Assembly (NCBI RefSeq): GCF_001279775.1
Contig: NZ_LGDG01000269.1
Location: 1-55,610 of the forward strand
DNA from: Streptomyces sp. MMG1533
GTDB taxonomy: Bacteria; Actinomycetota; Actinomycetes; Streptomycetales; Streptomycetaceae
Direction of reading: 5' to 3'
DNA: 55,610 nucleotides
The translations under genes were made by a program, and so were the position numbers. Each line of letters starts with the position of its first letter. The first letter of the stretch is position 1. This document shows, piece after piece, positions 1 to 9,443 of the stretch. The notes beneath the pieces are model-generated. The model was not told where the DNA came from. It saw only the letters and a program-made list of their open reading frames with translations, and searched no databases.

Positions 1-284
1 GCCGCGGGATGTGGCGCCGGACGGGCTGGATGATGCCGGCCGGCGTGGCAGGGGGTGCCCCCAGCGGGTGGGTGGGGGTTTGGGATGGTTGATCCCGTTC
101 TCCAACTTCGGGTCGGCCGCGGGATGTGGCGCCGGACGGGCTGGATGATGCCGACCGGCGTGGCAAGGGGTGCCCCCAGCGGGTGGGTGTGGGTTTGGGA
201 TGGTTGATCCCGTTCTCCAGCATCGGGCGGGCCGCGGGATGTGGCGCCGGACGGGCTGGATGATGCCGGGTCGGCCGCGGGATG
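1..284. repeat. 115-bp tandem repeat, about 2.4 copies
   Basis: Two full units (1-115 and 116-230) are nearly identical and differ at scattered positions. A third unit starts at 231, breaks off near 269, and is followed by a short fragment of the unit start (about 274-284). Each unit carries a G-rich/C-rich snap-back (gggggtgcccccag type). No credible gene is seen in 1-388; the array may continue to the left of the window. Confidence 0.85.
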
Positions 285-321
285 GGACCGGGATTGTAAG
301 GTCCCGCCCGCACACCGCCCG

Positions 322-339
322 GGTCACGGTCATGTGACC
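322..339. other. 6-bp inverted repeat GGTCAC-N6-GTGACC
   Basis: The arms at 322-327 and 334-339 are perfect, with a 6-bp spacer. It could be a dimeric regulator site or chance; no start codon of a supported gene lies nearby, so its role is unknown. Confidence 0.3.
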
Positions 340-387
340 GGCGTCGCAAGGCGGATGCTCCCGCACCCGCGTACGGCGGCAAGGGGA

Positions 388-489
388 CGTGTCGGGGGGT
401 GTCCGCCCGCAGCGGTTGGCGCGTCAACGCGTTCGCCCCCGTGAGAAACCGATTCCGCGCCGTTCCGAGGACGGACACCCCCCGACACG
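388..489. repeat. 18-bp perfect inverted repeat around a 66-bp loop
   Basis: Bases 388-405 are the exact reverse complement of 472-489, so RNA from either strand could form an 18-bp stem with a 66-nt loop that itself holds short inverted repeats. It lies between the tandem array and the pst terminator and is not part of a recognised gene. It may be a MITE-like relic, a structured RNA or a processing site; no target-site duplication is seen at its edges. Confidence 0.6.
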
Positions 490-548
490 GCCCCGACCCC
501 ACCACAACACAAGGCGGCAACGCGCCGCCGCAGGCCTCCAAAGACGAC

Positions 549-581
549 GGGCCCGCCCCCCGGAAACCGGAGGGCGGGCCC
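549..581 (-). terminator. Terminator of the pst operon
   Basis: A 10-bp stem (549-558 with 572-581) has an inner ccgg-aaa-ccgg extension. It stands about 60 bp past the pstB stop. There is a short T run on the plus side only, so it is a GC-strong, T-poor hairpin typical of Streptomyces. Confidence 0.7.
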
Positions 582-639
582 TTTCGGCCTCGCGGTGGCA
601 CCGCCATGCAGCACCGCGAGGGGTCTCGGAGGTGTCGGA

Positions 640-1416
640 TCAGCCGAAGCGGCCGGAGATGTAGTCCTCCGTGGCCTGGACCGACGGGTTGGAGAAGATG
701 CGCTCCGTCTCGTCTATCTCGATCAGCCTGCCGGGCTGGCCGACCGCCGCGAGGTTGAAGAAGGCGGTGCGGTCGGAGACACGGGCCGCCTGCTGCATGT
801 TGTGCGTGACGATGACGATCGTGAAGCGTTCCTTGAGCTCGCCGATCAGGTCCTCGATCGCGAGGGTCGAGATCGGGTCCAGGGCCGAGCACGGTTCGTC
901 CATCAGCAGCACGTTCGGCTCCACCGCGATCGCCCTCGCGATGCACAGGCGCTGCTGCTGGCCGCCGGACAGGCCCGAGCCGGGCTTGTTGAGGCGGTCC
1001 TTCACCTCGTTCCAGAGGTTCGCGCCCTTGAGGGACTTCTCGACGACGTCCTGAAGCTCGCTCTTCTTGTAACTGCCGTTCAGGCGCAGACCCGCCGCCA
1101 CGTTGTCGAAGATCGACATCGTGGGGAAGGGGTTGGGACGCTGGAACACCATGCCGACCTCGCGGCGTACGGACACCGGGTCGATGCCGTGGCCGTACAG
1201 GTCCTCGTCGTCCAGGAGCACCTTGCCCTCGACGCGGCCGCCCGAGGTGACCTCGTGCATACGGTTCAGCGTGCGCAGGAACGTCGACTTGCCGCAGCCG
1301 GAGGGGCCGATGAAGGCCGTCACCGAGCGCGGCTCGACCGTCATCGAGATGTCCTCGATCGCCTTGTGGGATCCGTAGTAGGCGGTGAGCCCGCTTACGT
1401 CGATTCGCTTGGCCAT
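640..1416 (-). CDS. pstB: PstB, phosphate ABC transporter ATPase
   Basis: 258 aa. This is the cytoplasmic ATPase that drives high-affinity inorganic phosphate import through PstC-PstA. The Walker A motif is GPSGCGKST near residue 37, the signature is LSGGQQQR, and the Walker B is VLLMDEP followed by the ALDP D-loop. A later VTHN H-loop is present. Length is normal for PstB. It is the last gene of pstS-pstC-pstA-pstB, 39 bp after pstA, and is followed by the operon terminator. Expression is expected to follow the PHO box in front of pstS. Confidence 0.97.
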   Translation of the reverse strand: MAKRIDVSGLTAYYGSHKAIEDISMTVEPRSVTAFIGPSGCGKSTFLRTLNRMHEVTSGGRVEGKVLLDDEDLYGHGIDPVSVRREVGMVFQRPNPFPTMSIFDNVAAGLRLNGSYKKSELQDVVEKSLKGANLWNEVKDRLNKPGSGLSGGQQQRLCIARAIAVEPNVLLMDEPCSALDPISTLAIEDLIGELKERFTIVIVTHNMQQAARVSDRTAFFNLAAVGQPGRLIEIDETERIFSNPSVQATEDYISGRFG

Positions 1417-1455
1417 GATTGCTTCACTTCCAGAGAGTCGGTCGCCGAGGCCGCG

Positions 1456-2514
1456 TCAGCGACCGGTCTTCGGGGCCTTCCAGCGGGCGATGCCGCGGGC
1501 CCCCAGGTTCAGGATCATCACGAAGGCGATCAGCGTCAGCGACGCCGCCCAGGCGCGGTCGTACGCCGCTCCGGAACCCGCGCTGTTCGCGTACTGCTGA
1601 TAGATGTACAACGGCAGCGACGCCTGCGCACCCTCGAAGGGGTTGGCGTTGATGAACGGGTTCCCCCATACCAGGAGCAGTACGGGAGCCGTCTCGCCCG
1701 CGATACGGGCGATCGCCAGCATGATGCCGGTGGTGATGCCGCCGATGGAGGTCGGCAGGACCACCTTCAGGATCGTGCGCCACTTCGGGACGCCCAGTGC
1801 CAGGGAGGCCTCGCGCAGCTCGTTCGGGACGAGCTTGAGCATCTCCTCCGTGGAGCGGACGACGACCGGCATCATCAGGATCGCGAGCGCGAGCGAGCCG
1901 GCGAAGCCGAAGGGCTCCAGATCGAGCATCAGCATCAGGCTGAGGATGAACAGACCGGCGACGATCGACGGGATACCGGTCATCACGTCGACGAAGAACG
2001 TGATGGCCCGGGAGAGGTTGCCGCGCCCGTACTCCACGAGGTAGATCGCGGTGAGCACGCCGATCGGCGCACCGATCAGCGTGGCGAGGCCGACCTGCTC
2101 CAGGCTGCCGAGGATGGCGGCGTAGATGCCGCCGCCCGGCTCGGTGTCGGCGACGACCCCCATGGAGTGGGTCAGGAAGTAGACGTCGAGGACCTTCACA
2201 CCGCGCGCGACGGTCACCCAGACCAGGGAGACCAGCGGGACCACGGCGAGCAGGAAGGCCACCCAGACCAGCGAGGTCGCGATGCGGTCCTTGGCCTGGC
2301 GGACGCCCTCGACGCGGGCGGCGATGACGTACGTACCGATGACGAAGAGGATCGCGGCGATCAGGCCCCACTGGATGCGGCTGTCGAGGCCGCCGGCCAG
2401 GCCGATGCCGACCGCGACGGCGACGGAGCCGGCGGCGATGGCGTACGGGGACCACTTCGGGAGGCGGGCGCCCTGCAGCGTGCTGGGCTGCTTGTCGGCG
2501 AGTGCGGTGCTCAT
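1456..2514 (-). CDS. pstA: PstA, phosphate ABC transporter permease
   Basis: 352 aa integral membrane permease of the Pst phosphate importer. Two hydrophobic helices near residues 24-65 precede the usual BPD-type core, with further helices around 70-100 and from 130 onward. The EAA-like loop containing EASLALGVPKWRT, which docks onto PstB, is clear. The start ATG overlaps the pstC stop (ATGA), so translation is coupled. It is slightly longer at the N terminus than E. coli PstA, as is usual in actinobacteria. Confidence 0.96.
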   Translation of the reverse strand: MSTALADKQPSTLQGARLPKWSPYAIAAGSVAVAVGIGLAGGLDSRIQWGLIAAILFVIGTYVIAARVEGVRQAKDRIATSLVWVAFLLAVVPLVSLVWVTVARGVKVLDVYFLTHSMGVVADTEPGGGIYAAILGSLEQVGLATLIGAPIGVLTAIYLVEYGRGNLSRAITFFVDVMTGIPSIVAGLFILSLMLMLDLEPFGFAGSLALAILMMPVVVRSTEEMLKLVPNELREASLALGVPKWRTILKVVLPTSIGGITTGIMLAIARIAGETAPVLLLVWGNPFINANPFEGAQASLPLYIYQQYANSAGSGAAYDRAWAASLTLIAFVMILNLGARGIARWKAPKTGR

Positions 2515-3521
2515 GCGTTGGCCCCCGAGTACTCCTTGCGGCGGGCGATGATCGCGCGGGCCGCGCCGTTGACCAGCAGGGTGATGACGAACAGAACGAG
2601 ACCGGAGGCGATGAGCGCGTCACGGCCCTGTTCGGTGGCCTCACCGAACTTGCTGGCGATGTTCTGGGCGAAGGTGCCGCCGCCCGGGTCGAGCAGGCTG
2701 GTCTGGATGTCGAAGGTCGGGGAGAGCACGGTGGCGACGGCCATCGTCTCGCCGAGGGCGCGGCCGAGGCCGAGCATCGAGGCGGAGATCACGCCGGAGC
2801 GGCCGAAGGGCAGGACGGCCATGCGGATGACCTCCCAGCGGGTGGCGCCGAGGGCGAGGGCCGCTTCTTCGATCATCAGCGGGGCCTGGCGGAAGACCTC
2901 GCGGCTCACGTTGGTGACGATCGGCAGGATCATGATCGCGAGCAGGATGCCGACCGTGAGCATCGACCGGGGGGCGCCGCCCTCCCAGGAGAAGATCCCG
3001 GTCCAGCCGAGGTACTGGTCCAGCCAGCCGAAGAGGCCGTTCATGTGCGGTACGAGGATCAGCGCGCCCCACAGGCCGTACACGATGGACGGCACGGCGG
3101 CGAGCAGGTCGACCACGTAGGCGATGGGACCGCTCAGCCGGCGGGGGGCGTAGTGCGAGAGGAACAGCGCGATGGCGACGGCGATCGGGACCGCGATGAC
3201 CATGGCGATGATCGAGGAGACCACCGTGCCGAAGGCCAGGACCGCGATGCCGAACTTCGGCGGGATGGCGGTGGCGTTCCACTCGAAGGTGGTGAGGAAG
3301 TTGGCCTCGTCCTTGCTGATCGCGAGGGAGGCGCGGTAGGTGAGGAAGACCGCGATCGCGGCCATGATCACCAGCAGCAGGATGCCCGAGCCGCGGGAGA
3401 GACCGAGGAAGATCCGGTCACCGGGTCGGGTGGCACCGCGGGCCGCGCGCTTCTGCTCGGCCGCGGTGGGCGGCTCGGGAGTGGGAGGAGGAGCTTCGGT
3501 GTTCTTCGTGGTTATGTCCAT
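2511..3521 (-). CDS. pstC: PstC, phosphate ABC transporter permease
   Basis: 336 aa permease, partner of PstA. The start (MDITTKNTEA) was chosen because GGAG lies 7 nt upstream; the open frame continues further upstream without a ribosome site. The N terminus is a Pro-rich cytoplasmic tail to about residue 35, followed by a first transmembrane helix near 50-70 and the permease core. The coupling loop contains EEAALALGATRWE. It overlaps pstA by 4 bp. It is separated from pstS by 140 bp that hold a strong hairpin, so it may be expressed less than pstS. Confidence 0.96.
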   Translation of the reverse strand: MDITTKNTEAPPPTPEPPTAAEQKRAARGATRPGDRIFLGLSRGSGILLLVIMAAIAVFLTYRASLAISKDEANFLTTFEWNATAIPPKFGIAVLAFGTVVSSIIAMVIAVPIAVAIALFLSHYAPRRLSGPIAYVVDLLAAVPSIVYGLWGALILVPHMNGLFGWLDQYLGWTGIFSWEGGAPRSMLTVGILLAIMILPIVTNVSREVFRQAPLMIEEAALALGATRWEVIRMAVLPFGRSGVISASMLGLGRALGETMAVATVLSPTFDIQTSLLDPGGGTFAQNIASKFGEATEQGRDALIASGLVLFVITLLVNGAARAIIARRKEYSGANA

Positions 3522-3613
3522 CGGGTTCTCCGGTCTGCGGAGCCGTACGCGCCGTACGGCCCAGTGGAGCCGTTCGCGGTCTGCGGCGGCTCCTGGCGGC
3601 GGTGCACCGGACG

Positions 3614-3656
3614 GTGCGGTCCGGTCCGGGGTTCGAGGCCCTGGACCGGACCGCAC
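3614..3656 (-). terminator. Hairpin between pstS and pstC (partial terminator)
   Basis: Bases 3614-3627 pair perfectly with 3643-3656 (14 bp, GC-rich, 15-nt loop) just 6 bp past the pstS stop, with no T run. An intercistronic attenuator or 3' stabiliser here would give more PstS than transporter. That is the usual ratio for binding-protein operons; its effect here is inferred. Confidence 0.7.
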
Positions 3657-3661
3657 TCAGA

Positions 3662-4786
3662 TCAGCTCAGGCCCTCGATGGTGGTGCGGACCTTGGCGAT
3701 GATGTCGGCGGGGATGGGCGCGTAGTCGTTCTCGGCGAGGATCTTCTGGCCGTCCTCGGAGGCGATGTAGCGCAGGAACGCCTTGGTGGCGGGCAGGGTG
3801 TCGGCCTTGTTGCCCTTGTCGCAGGCGATCTCGTAGGTGACCAGGACCATCGGGTAGGCGCCGTCGGCCTTGGTCGCGTAGTTCAGCTGCAGCGAGAGGT
3901 CCTTGCCGGTGCCGACGACCTTGGCGTCCGCGATGGCCTTGGTGGCGTTGTCGACGGTGGCCTCGACCGGGGCGGAGGCGCCGGTGTCGAGGGCGACCGT
4001 CTTGATGCCGTCCTTGGCGTACGACAGCTCGAAGTAGCCGATGGCGCCGTTGGTCTGCTTCACCTGCTGGGCGACACCGGAGGACTGCGGAGCGGACTGG
4101 CCGCCCTTGGCCTGCCAGGCCTTGCCGCCCTCGTAGGGGAAGTCGCTCTTGGCGGTGGCGATCAGGTACTTGGTGAAGTTGTCCGTGGTGCCGGACTCGT
4201 CCGAGCGGTGGAACGCCTGGATCTTGAGGTTGGGCAGTTCGACGCCCGGGTTCAGCTTCTTGATCGCCTCGTCGTTCCAGTTGGTGATCTCGTTGTTGAA
4301 GATCTTGGCGAGGGTCGGGGCGTCCAGGGTGAGCTTGTCGACGCCGGAGACGTTGAAGCCGACCGCGATCGGGCCGCCGACCATCGGGAGGTCGATGCCC
4401 TGGCCGCCGGAGCAGACCTGCTTGGAGGCGGTGACCTCTTCGGGCTTCAGCGCGGAGTCGGAGCCGGCGAAGGCCACCTGGCCCTGGGTGAACGCGGTGA
4501 CGCCGGCGCCGGAGCCGCCGCCCTTGTAGTTGATCTGCACGCCGCAGGCGGCGGAGAACTGCTTGACCCAGGCGTCGATCGCGTTCTTCTGCGCGGAGGA
4601 GCCGTCGGCGAGGAGCTGACCCTTGGCGTCGTCACACTTGATGTTGCCGGCCGCCGCGGTCGACGCGGCGCTGCTGTCCCCGCCGGTGCCGGTGTCGTCG
4701 GAGCCGCACGCCGTGAGGGCCAGGGCGCCGGAGACGGCGAGAGCACCGAGGGTGAGGGCCCGCCGGTTCATGCGCTGAAGCTTCAC
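3662..4786 (-). CDS. pstS: PstS, phosphate-binding lipoprotein
   Basis: 374 aa extracytoplasmic phosphate-binding protein of the Pst importer. I use the GTG at 4786 (MKLQRMNRRALTLG): AGGAA lies 9-10 nt upstream, and the longer frame to 4855 has no signal-like N terminus. A lipoprotein signal peptide ends in the lipobox LTAC at about residue 24, so Cys is the lipidated residue. The PstS motifs GSSAQ, GGSGAG and RSDESGTT, which line the phosphate site, are present. First gene of the pst operon, preceded by a PHO box. Confidence 0.96.
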   Translation of the reverse strand: MKLQRMNRRALTLGALAVSGALALTACGSDDTGTGGDSSAASTAAAGNIKCDDAKGQLLADGSSAQKNAIDAWVKQFSAACGVQINYKGGGSGAGVTAFTQGQVAFAGSDSALKPEEVTASKQVCSGGQGIDLPMVGGPIAVGFNVSGVDKLTLDAPTLAKIFNNEITNWNDEAIKKLNPGVELPNLKIQAFHRSDESGTTDNFTKYLIATAKSDFPYEGGKAWQAKGGQSAPQSSGVAQQVKQTNGAIGYFELSYAKDGIKTVALDTGASAPVEATVDNATKAIADAKVVGTGKDLSLQLNYATKADGAYPMVLVTYEIACDKGNKADTLPATKAFLRYIASEDGQKILAENDYAPIPADIIAKVRTTIEGLS

Positions 4787-4925
4787 TTGAGGGAGTTCCT
4801 TCCAGGAGCCGCCGTCCTGAACCGGCGGCGTGCGAAGTCCGTGTGATGCGGCCACGTGTTCGAGGCGCTTTTCGGTTAAGTCTTCGAGGTGCGTCGTCGA
4901 AGTCCGTTCCGCACCGCGTAAGGCT

Positions 4926-4933
4926 GAAATTAG
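4926..4933 (-). promoter_or_regulatory. Possible -10 box of the pstS promoter
   Basis: On the minus strand CCTAATTT lies about 27 bp downstream of the PHO box and about 140 bp before the pstS start. The PHO box would then cover the -35 zone, as expected for PhoP-activated promoters. Assigned only by position and AT content. Confidence 0.4.
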
Positions 4934-4959
4934 GCAGAACAGGTGAAGGCGCCGAAGGC

Positions 4960-4981
4960 CATAAATGAACGGGGGGTGAAC
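4960..4981 (-). promoter_or_regulatory. PHO box upstream of pstS
   Basis: On the minus strand there are two adjacent 11-bp direct repeats, GTTCACCCCCC and GTTCATTTATG, matching the Streptomyces PhoP-binding consensus (repeat units starting GTTCA). It is about 175 bp upstream of the pstS start and is the expected activation site under phosphate starvation. Confidence 0.85.
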
Positions 4982-5046
4982 CCCTGAGGACGGTGCGGTG
5001 AGGTCACGGAACGCTTACGTCGAGGACACGGAGTGATTCCGGCCGA

Positions 5047-5496
5047 CTATGCCAGGCGGAGGGCCTGGAGCAGGGCGTCGACCAGGGTCCGGTCCCTCGC
5101 CTGGGTCAGGCGGTTCCGGGCGGCCACCGGGGGGAGCCAGAGGATGCGGTCCACCTCGTCGTTCGGGGTGAAGACGCCGGCCGTGGCCTCGGCCGCCCAG
5201 TAGCGGACCTCCTTGGCGCGGCCGTTCGCCATGTAGCAGACGGTGGGCAGCCGGGAGCCGGGTGCGGCCCGGTGGCCCGTCTCCTCCTCGACCTCGCGCA
5301 GGGCGCCGGCCAGGTGGTCCTCGCCGCGTTTCAGCTTGCCCTTGGGGTGCGACCAGTCGTCGTACTTCGGCCGGTGGACGAGACAGACCTCCAGCTCGCC
5401 GTCGACCGGGGAGCGGCGCCACAGGACGCAGCCGGCCGCCTGGACCGGGGGTTCCGTGGCTTCGTTCGCCTGGATCATCGGTGTCACCGCCTCCAT
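5047..5496 (-). CDS. Nudix hydrolase (MutT-like)
   Basis: 149 aa Nudix enzyme that hydrolyses a nucleoside diphosphate linked to another group; the substrate is not predictable. The Nudix box starts at GKLKRGE and continues as REVEEETG, fitting Gx5Ex7REUxEExGU. An inner ATG at 5478 (MIQANEA), with GGAGG 11 nt upstream, is an alternative start. It lies 27 bp after the CHAD gene and two genes after ppk, so it is probably in the same operon, where nucleotide or polyphosphate-related clean-up would fit. It lacks the histidine-phosphatase domain that mycobacterial MutT1 carries. Confidence 0.88.
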   Translation of the reverse strand: MEAVTPMIQANEATEPPVQAAGCVLWRRSPVDGELEVCLVHRPKYDDWSHPKGKLKRGEDHLAGALREVEEETGHRAAPGSRLPTVCYMANGRAKEVRYWAAEATAGVFTPNDEVDRILWLPPVAARNRLTQARDRTLVDALLQALRLA

Positions 5497-5523
5497 GAGG
5501 AGATGGGTCAGGGACGAGACGGG

Positions 5524-6915
5524 TCAGGGCGTGCCGACCGCCTGCTTCTGCCACGACTGCTGGAACGCGAAGCGGGCCGCCTCCACCTCGTGCCGCTGGT
5601 CGGCGTGGAGCACGCCGAGGGCGTAGGCCGTCGCCGGGGCGATACGGGGGGTACGGGCTGCCTGGGCCGCAGCTGCCGCCGCCTCCGAGGCGTCGCGATG
5701 GCGGTCCAGGGCCTGTCCCGCGGTGAGCAGCCGGACGTCGACGGGCGCTCCCCCGATCTCGGCTGCGCTCGAGCCCCCATGGCCGTCGAGGACCTCGCGG
5801 GCGTAGCGGTGCAGGCGCAGGAGGAGGCGGACCTGGTGCCAGGGGGCGTCCTGGGGGTGCGGGGCCGGGTCCGGGGAGAGGCCGTGGATCAGGGCCTGCG
5901 CGTTGTAGGGGTTGCCGGCGGTGACGAGGGGCAGGGCTGCGATCGCGTCCGTGAGGCGTTCCTCGGCGGCGGCGGCGAAGGGGTACAGGGCGGTGGTGGT
6001 CGCGGTGGCGGTGAGGGGGACCTCGCTGGCGAGTAAGGCGATGCTGTCGGCGACCGCGTGGAAGCGGGAGGAGCCGAGGGCCTGGAGGGCGGTGCTGTGG
6101 GCCCGGGTCCGGGCGAGGGTGAGCTGCCGCTCGAGCAGGGCGCCCGCCTTTGCCGCACCCACCGTCAGGTTGCCGCGGTCCGGTGCGGGGGCCGGGAGCG
6201 CCGAGGGCCCGGCGTTGCCGGGTTCCTCCCCCAGTGCCTTGAGGGCCTGGGAGGTGCCCCCAGTGCCCACCCGTTCCGCCCCGGCGGAACGGGTGGGCAC
6301 AGCTGCGCGGGCGGCGGGAGCGGTGCCCGCGGCTGCGCGCGCTGTAGCGGAGGGGGTGCCTTTGGCCGCGCCTGCCGAAGTGGTGTCCGCAGCGGTGCCC
6401 CCTGGAGCGGTGTCCGCCGCGGAGCCGCCCGCAGCCGACCCCGCGGGAAAGCCGCCGCCCCTGGAGCCCCCGGAGGAGCGCCCCGTGGCCGTGCCGAGCG
6501 TGCCGGTCATGTTCGGCGACTGGGCCGGGGCCGGAAACACCGCCCCCGACAACCGGTGCAGCGCCAGCAGCAGGCGGTCCAGTCGGGCCCCGTACGCGTG
6601 CTCCATCGCCAGCGTCCCTGACAGCCACGACAGCTCGGGGCGCACGGCGTCCGACCAGTCGGCGTCGAGGAGGGGGCGGAAGGTGTGCAGGCTGCCGCTG
6701 ATGCGGCGGACCGAGCGGCGTAGGGCCCGGGCCGCGTCGACGGAGTCCTCCGCGCCGTTCGCGCCGGCTGCCGTGCCGCCGGTCTCGCGGTGCAGCCGTA
6801 GCGCGCGGAGGAACTCCGTGGCCTGGGCCCGCAGGTAGCCCGCGAGGGCTTCCCCGGTGACCGGCCCGGCGTGCCTGGACTGGGGGTCCGTCGGGTCAAG
6901 GTGTTGCTGTGCCAC
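5524..6915 (-). CDS. CHAD-domain protein (polyphosphate-associated)
   Basis: 463 aa. The N-terminal half (about 20-120) and C-terminal part (about 240-460) carry the helical, Arg/His-rich CHAD fold: [28 protein letters not shown] and [19 protein letters not shown] domains are known to bind polyphosphate. The gene starts inside the end of ppk (20-bp overlap), so it is coupled to polyphosphate kinase. Unusually, residues of about 125-240 form a low-complexity Ala/Gly/Thr/Ser-rich insert. Its DNA contains a 38-bp palindrome (6263-6300), which looks like an acquired insertion that kept the frame. Confidence 0.88.
   Translation of the reverse strand: MAQQHLDPTDPQSRHAGPVTGEALAGYLRAQATEFLRALRLHRETGGTAAGANGAEDSVDAARALRRSVRRISGSLHTFRPLLDADWSDAVRPELSWLSGTLAMEHAYGARLDRLLLALHRLSGAVFPAPAQSPNMTGTLGTATGRSSGGSRGGGFPAGSAAGGSAADTAPGGTAADTTSAGAAKGTPSATARAAAGTAPAARAAVPTRSAGAERVGTGGTSQALKALGEEPGNAGPSALPAPAPDRGNLTVGAAKAGALLERQLTLARTRAHSTALQALGSSRFHAVADSIALLASEVPLTATATTTALYPFAAAAEERLTDAIAALPLVTAGNPYNAQALIHGLSPDPAPHPQDAPWHQVRLLLRLHRYAREVLDGHGGSSAAEIGGAPVDVRLLTAGQALDRHRDASEAAAAAAQAARTPRIAPATAYALGVLHADQRHEVEAARFAFQQSWQKQAVGTP
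6263..6300. repeat. 38-bp palindromic element inside the CHAD gene
   Basis: Bases 6263-6280 are the exact reverse complement of 6283-6300 with a 2-bp centre. It falls in the low-complexity insert of the CHAD gene. It resembles the dispersed palindromes seen in other Streptomyces genomes (recalled, not searched). Confidence 0.75.
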
Positions 6916-9127
6916 GCCGGCGCCTCCGGGCGTCTATGAGCATCTCCTGGACGTTGCGCAGGGGCTGACCGTCCGCGTCGGTCGCGTGCCGGGTCCACTC
7001 GCCGTCCGGGCCGAGGTGCCAGGACGCGGTGGTGTCGGACATGCCCGTCTCCAACAGCCGGTTCAGGGCCGCCCGGTGGGCCGGGTCGGTGACCCTCACC
7101 AGTGCCTCGATACGGCGGTCGAGGTTGCGGTGCATCATGTCGGCGCTGCCGATCCACACCTCGGGCTCGCCGCCGTTGCCGAAGCCGAACACACGGGAGT
7201 GTTCGAGGAAGCGGCCGAGGATCGAGCGGACCCGGATGTTCTCGGACAGGCCCGCGACGCCGGGGCGGACCGCGCAGATGCCGCGCACCCAGACGTCGCA
7301 CGGCACGCCCGCCTGGGACGCGCGGTACATGGCGTCGATGATCGCCTCGTCCACCATCGAGTTGACCTTGATGCGGACGAAGGCGGGGCGTCCGGCACGG
7401 TGGTGCTGGACTTCCTTGTTGATCCGCGCGATCAGGCCGTCCCGGAGGGACTTGGGGGCGACGAGGAGGCGGCGGTAGGTCTCCCGGCGGGAGTAGCCGG
7501 AGAGACGGTTGAAGAGGTCCGAGAGGTCCGCGCCGACCTGCGGGTCGGCCGTGAGCAGGCCCAGGTCCTCGTACAGCCTCGCCGTCTTCGGGTGGTAGTT
7601 GCCCGTGCCGACGTGGCTGTACCGCCGTAGCGTGTCGCCCTCCTGGCGGACCACCAGGGACAGCTTGCAGTGGGTCTTCAGGCCGACCAGGCCGTAGACG
7701 ACATGGCAGCCCGCCTCCTCCAGCTTGCGCGCCCACTTGATGTTGGCGTGCTCGTCGAAGCGGGCCTTGATCTCCACCAGGACGAGGACCTGCTTGCCGG
7801 CCTCGGCGGCGTCGATGAGCGCGTCGACTATGGGGGAGTCGCCGGAGGTCCGGTACAGGGTCTGCTTGATGGCGAGGACGTCCGGGTCGTCGGCCGCCTG
7901 CTGCAGGAAGGCCTGGACCGACGTCGAGAAGGAGTCGTACGGGTGGTGCAGCAGCACGTCCCGGGTGCGCAGCGCGGCGAATATGTCGGCCGCGGACGCC
8001 GACTCGACCTCGGCCAGGTCGCGGTGGACACCGGCGATGAACTTCTTGTACTTCAGCTCGGGCCGGTCGAGGGAGGCGATGCGGAAGAGGCCCGTGAGGT
8101 CCAGGGGACCGGGGAGCGGGTACACCTCCGCCTCGCTGATCTTCAGCTCGCGGACGAGGAGGTCGAGCACCTCGCGGTCGATGGACTCCTCCACCTCCAG
8201 GCGCACCGGCGGCCCGAAGCGGCGCCGCATGAGTTCCTTCTCCAGGGCCTGGAGGAGGTTCTCGGCGTCGTCCTCCTCGACTTCGAGGTCCTCGTTGCGG
8301 GTGAGGCGGAAGGCGTGGTGCTCCAGGACCTCCATGCCCGGGAACAGCTCCTCCAGGTGGGCGGCGATGACGTCCTCGATGGGGACGAATCGGCCCGGGG
8401 AGCTCTCCAGGAAGCGGGACAGCAGCGGCGGCACCTTGACGCGGGCGAAGTGGCGATGGCCGGTGACGGGATTGCGTACGACGACGGCCAGATTGAGGGA
8501 CAGCCCGGAGATGTACGGGAAGGGGTGCGCCGGGTCGACCGCCAGCGGGGTCAGCACCGGGAAGATCTGGTGGCGGAAGAGGGTGAACAGGCGGGCCTGT
8601 TCCTTCTCCTGGAGCTCGTTCCAGCGGACCAGGTGGACGCCCTCCTCGGCCAGCGCGGGGGCGATGTCCTCGTGGTAGCAGGCGGCGTGCCGGGCCATGA
8701 GCTCACGCGAGCGGGCCCAGATCATCTCCAGGACCTCGCGGGGCTGGAGGCCGGACGCGGACCGGGTGGCGACACCGGTGGCGATACGGCGCTTCAGACC
8801 GGCCACCCGGACCATGAAGAACTCGTCCAGGTTGCTGGCGAAGATCGCGAGGAAGTTCGCCCGCTCGAGAAGGGGGGTGTTCGGGTCCTCGGCGAGTTCG
8901 AGGACCCGCTCGTTGAACGCGAGCCAGCTGCGTTCCCGGTCGAGGAAACGGCCCTGTGGAAGCTGGGGCCCGTCGAACGGCGACTCCTCGTACGCGTCGA
9001 GGTCGGCGTCGATGTCGGGTTCCAGGTCGGAGACGGCCGCCGCGACGGTGTGCGGGCGGTGCGCGGCTATGGAACCCACGGAGGGCTGGGCGTGCTGGAC
9101 CTGTGCCTGGGCGTTTGGCTGGCTCAT
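6896..9127 (-). CDS. ppk: Polyphosphate kinase Ppk1
   Basis: 743 aa from the ATG at 9127 (MSQPNAQ). The enzyme reversibly transfers the ATP gamma-phosphate to polyphosphate. An N-terminal extension of about 50 residues precedes the Ppk N domain ([20 protein letters not shown]) and the [11 protein letters not shown] region. The catalytic part contains [20 protein letters not shown] and [13 protein letters not shown] with the expected autophosphorylated His. The frame stays open upstream to 10252, but that region overlaps other genes and has no Ppk similarity. An in-frame ATG exists about 46 codons upstream. It heads the ppk-CHAD-Nudix unit. No full PHO box was found in front. Confidence 0.95.
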   Translation of the reverse strand: MSQPNAQAQVQHAQPSVGSIAAHRPHTVAAAVSDLEPDIDADLDAYEESPFDGPQLPQGRFLDRERSWLAFNERVLELAEDPNTPLLERANFLAIFASNLDEFFMVRVAGLKRRIATGVATRSASGLQPREVLEMIWARSRELMARHAACYHEDIAPALAEEGVHLVRWNELQEKEQARLFTLFRHQIFPVLTPLAVDPAHPFPYISGLSLNLAVVVRNPVTGHRHFARVKVPPLLSRFLESSPGRFVPIEDVIAAHLEELFPGMEVLEHHAFRLTRNEDLEVEEDDAENLLQALEKELMRRRFGPPVRLEVEESIDREVLDLLVRELKISEAEVYPLPGPLDLTGLFRIASLDRPELKYKKFIAGVHRDLAEVESASAADIFAALRTRDVLLHHPYDSFSTSVQAFLQQAADDPDVLAIKQTLYRTSGDSPIVDALIDAAEAGKQVLVLVEIKARFDEHANIKWARKLEEAGCHVVYGLVGLKTHCKLSLVVRQEGDTLRRYSHVGTGNYHPKTARLYEDLGLLTADPQVGADLSDLFNRLSGYSRRETYRRLLVAPKSLRDGLIARINKEVQHHRAGRPAFVRIKVNSMVDEAIIDAMYRASQAGVPCDVWVRGICAVRPGVAGLSENIRVRSILGRFLEHSRVFGFGNGGEPEVWIGSADMMHRNLDRRIEALVRVTDPAHRAALNRLLETGMSDTTASWHLGPDGEWTRHATDADGQPLRNVQEMLIDARRRRRGTATP

Positions 9128-9374
9128 AGCCCCATTGTTCCGCGCCACGAGTGATACAGGCGCGTCGGACAGTGCGGGAGGGAGCGTGGCGGCAACGCCG
9201 GCGTCCCCGTTCCGCGCGATTCCCTCGGGGGGCGGCGAAGGCTCTGGCACGACGGGCTTCATCCACCGAGCCTCGCAAGCCTGTCTGAACCAATGGTTAC
9301 GGCGACATGGCGTGTGGGACACCGGGGCACGGCTCGCGGGCGTCTGCGCAGGGCGACGCACGCCTCGACCGTAC

Positions 9375-9443
9375 GTCCCTCCGTACGTCCCGCCCCCGCG
9401 GAGGGACGCGCGGAGGGACGCGCGGAGGGACGTACGGAGGGAC
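9375..9443. repeat. Inverted and direct repeats between permease and ppk genes
   Basis: Bases 9375-9390 are the exact reverse complement of 9428-9443. Between and after them the 10-12 bp motif GCGGAGGGACG recurs four or five times, up to about 9475. It occupies most of the 356-bp gap between the permease stop (9484) and the ppk start and could act as a terminator/pause region. No other feature is seen in the gap. Confidence 0.7.

Noticed and set aside
595..3120. 841-codon plus-strand open frame opposite pstB-pstA-pstC
   Set aside because: It is the antisense shadow of strongly recognised pst genes, is rich in Arg/Asp/Gly, and has no homology-like motifs.
9280..9310. Possible PHO box upstream of ppk
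   Set aside because: Only one GTTCA-type unit is visible on the minus strand with no matching second repeat 11 bp away.
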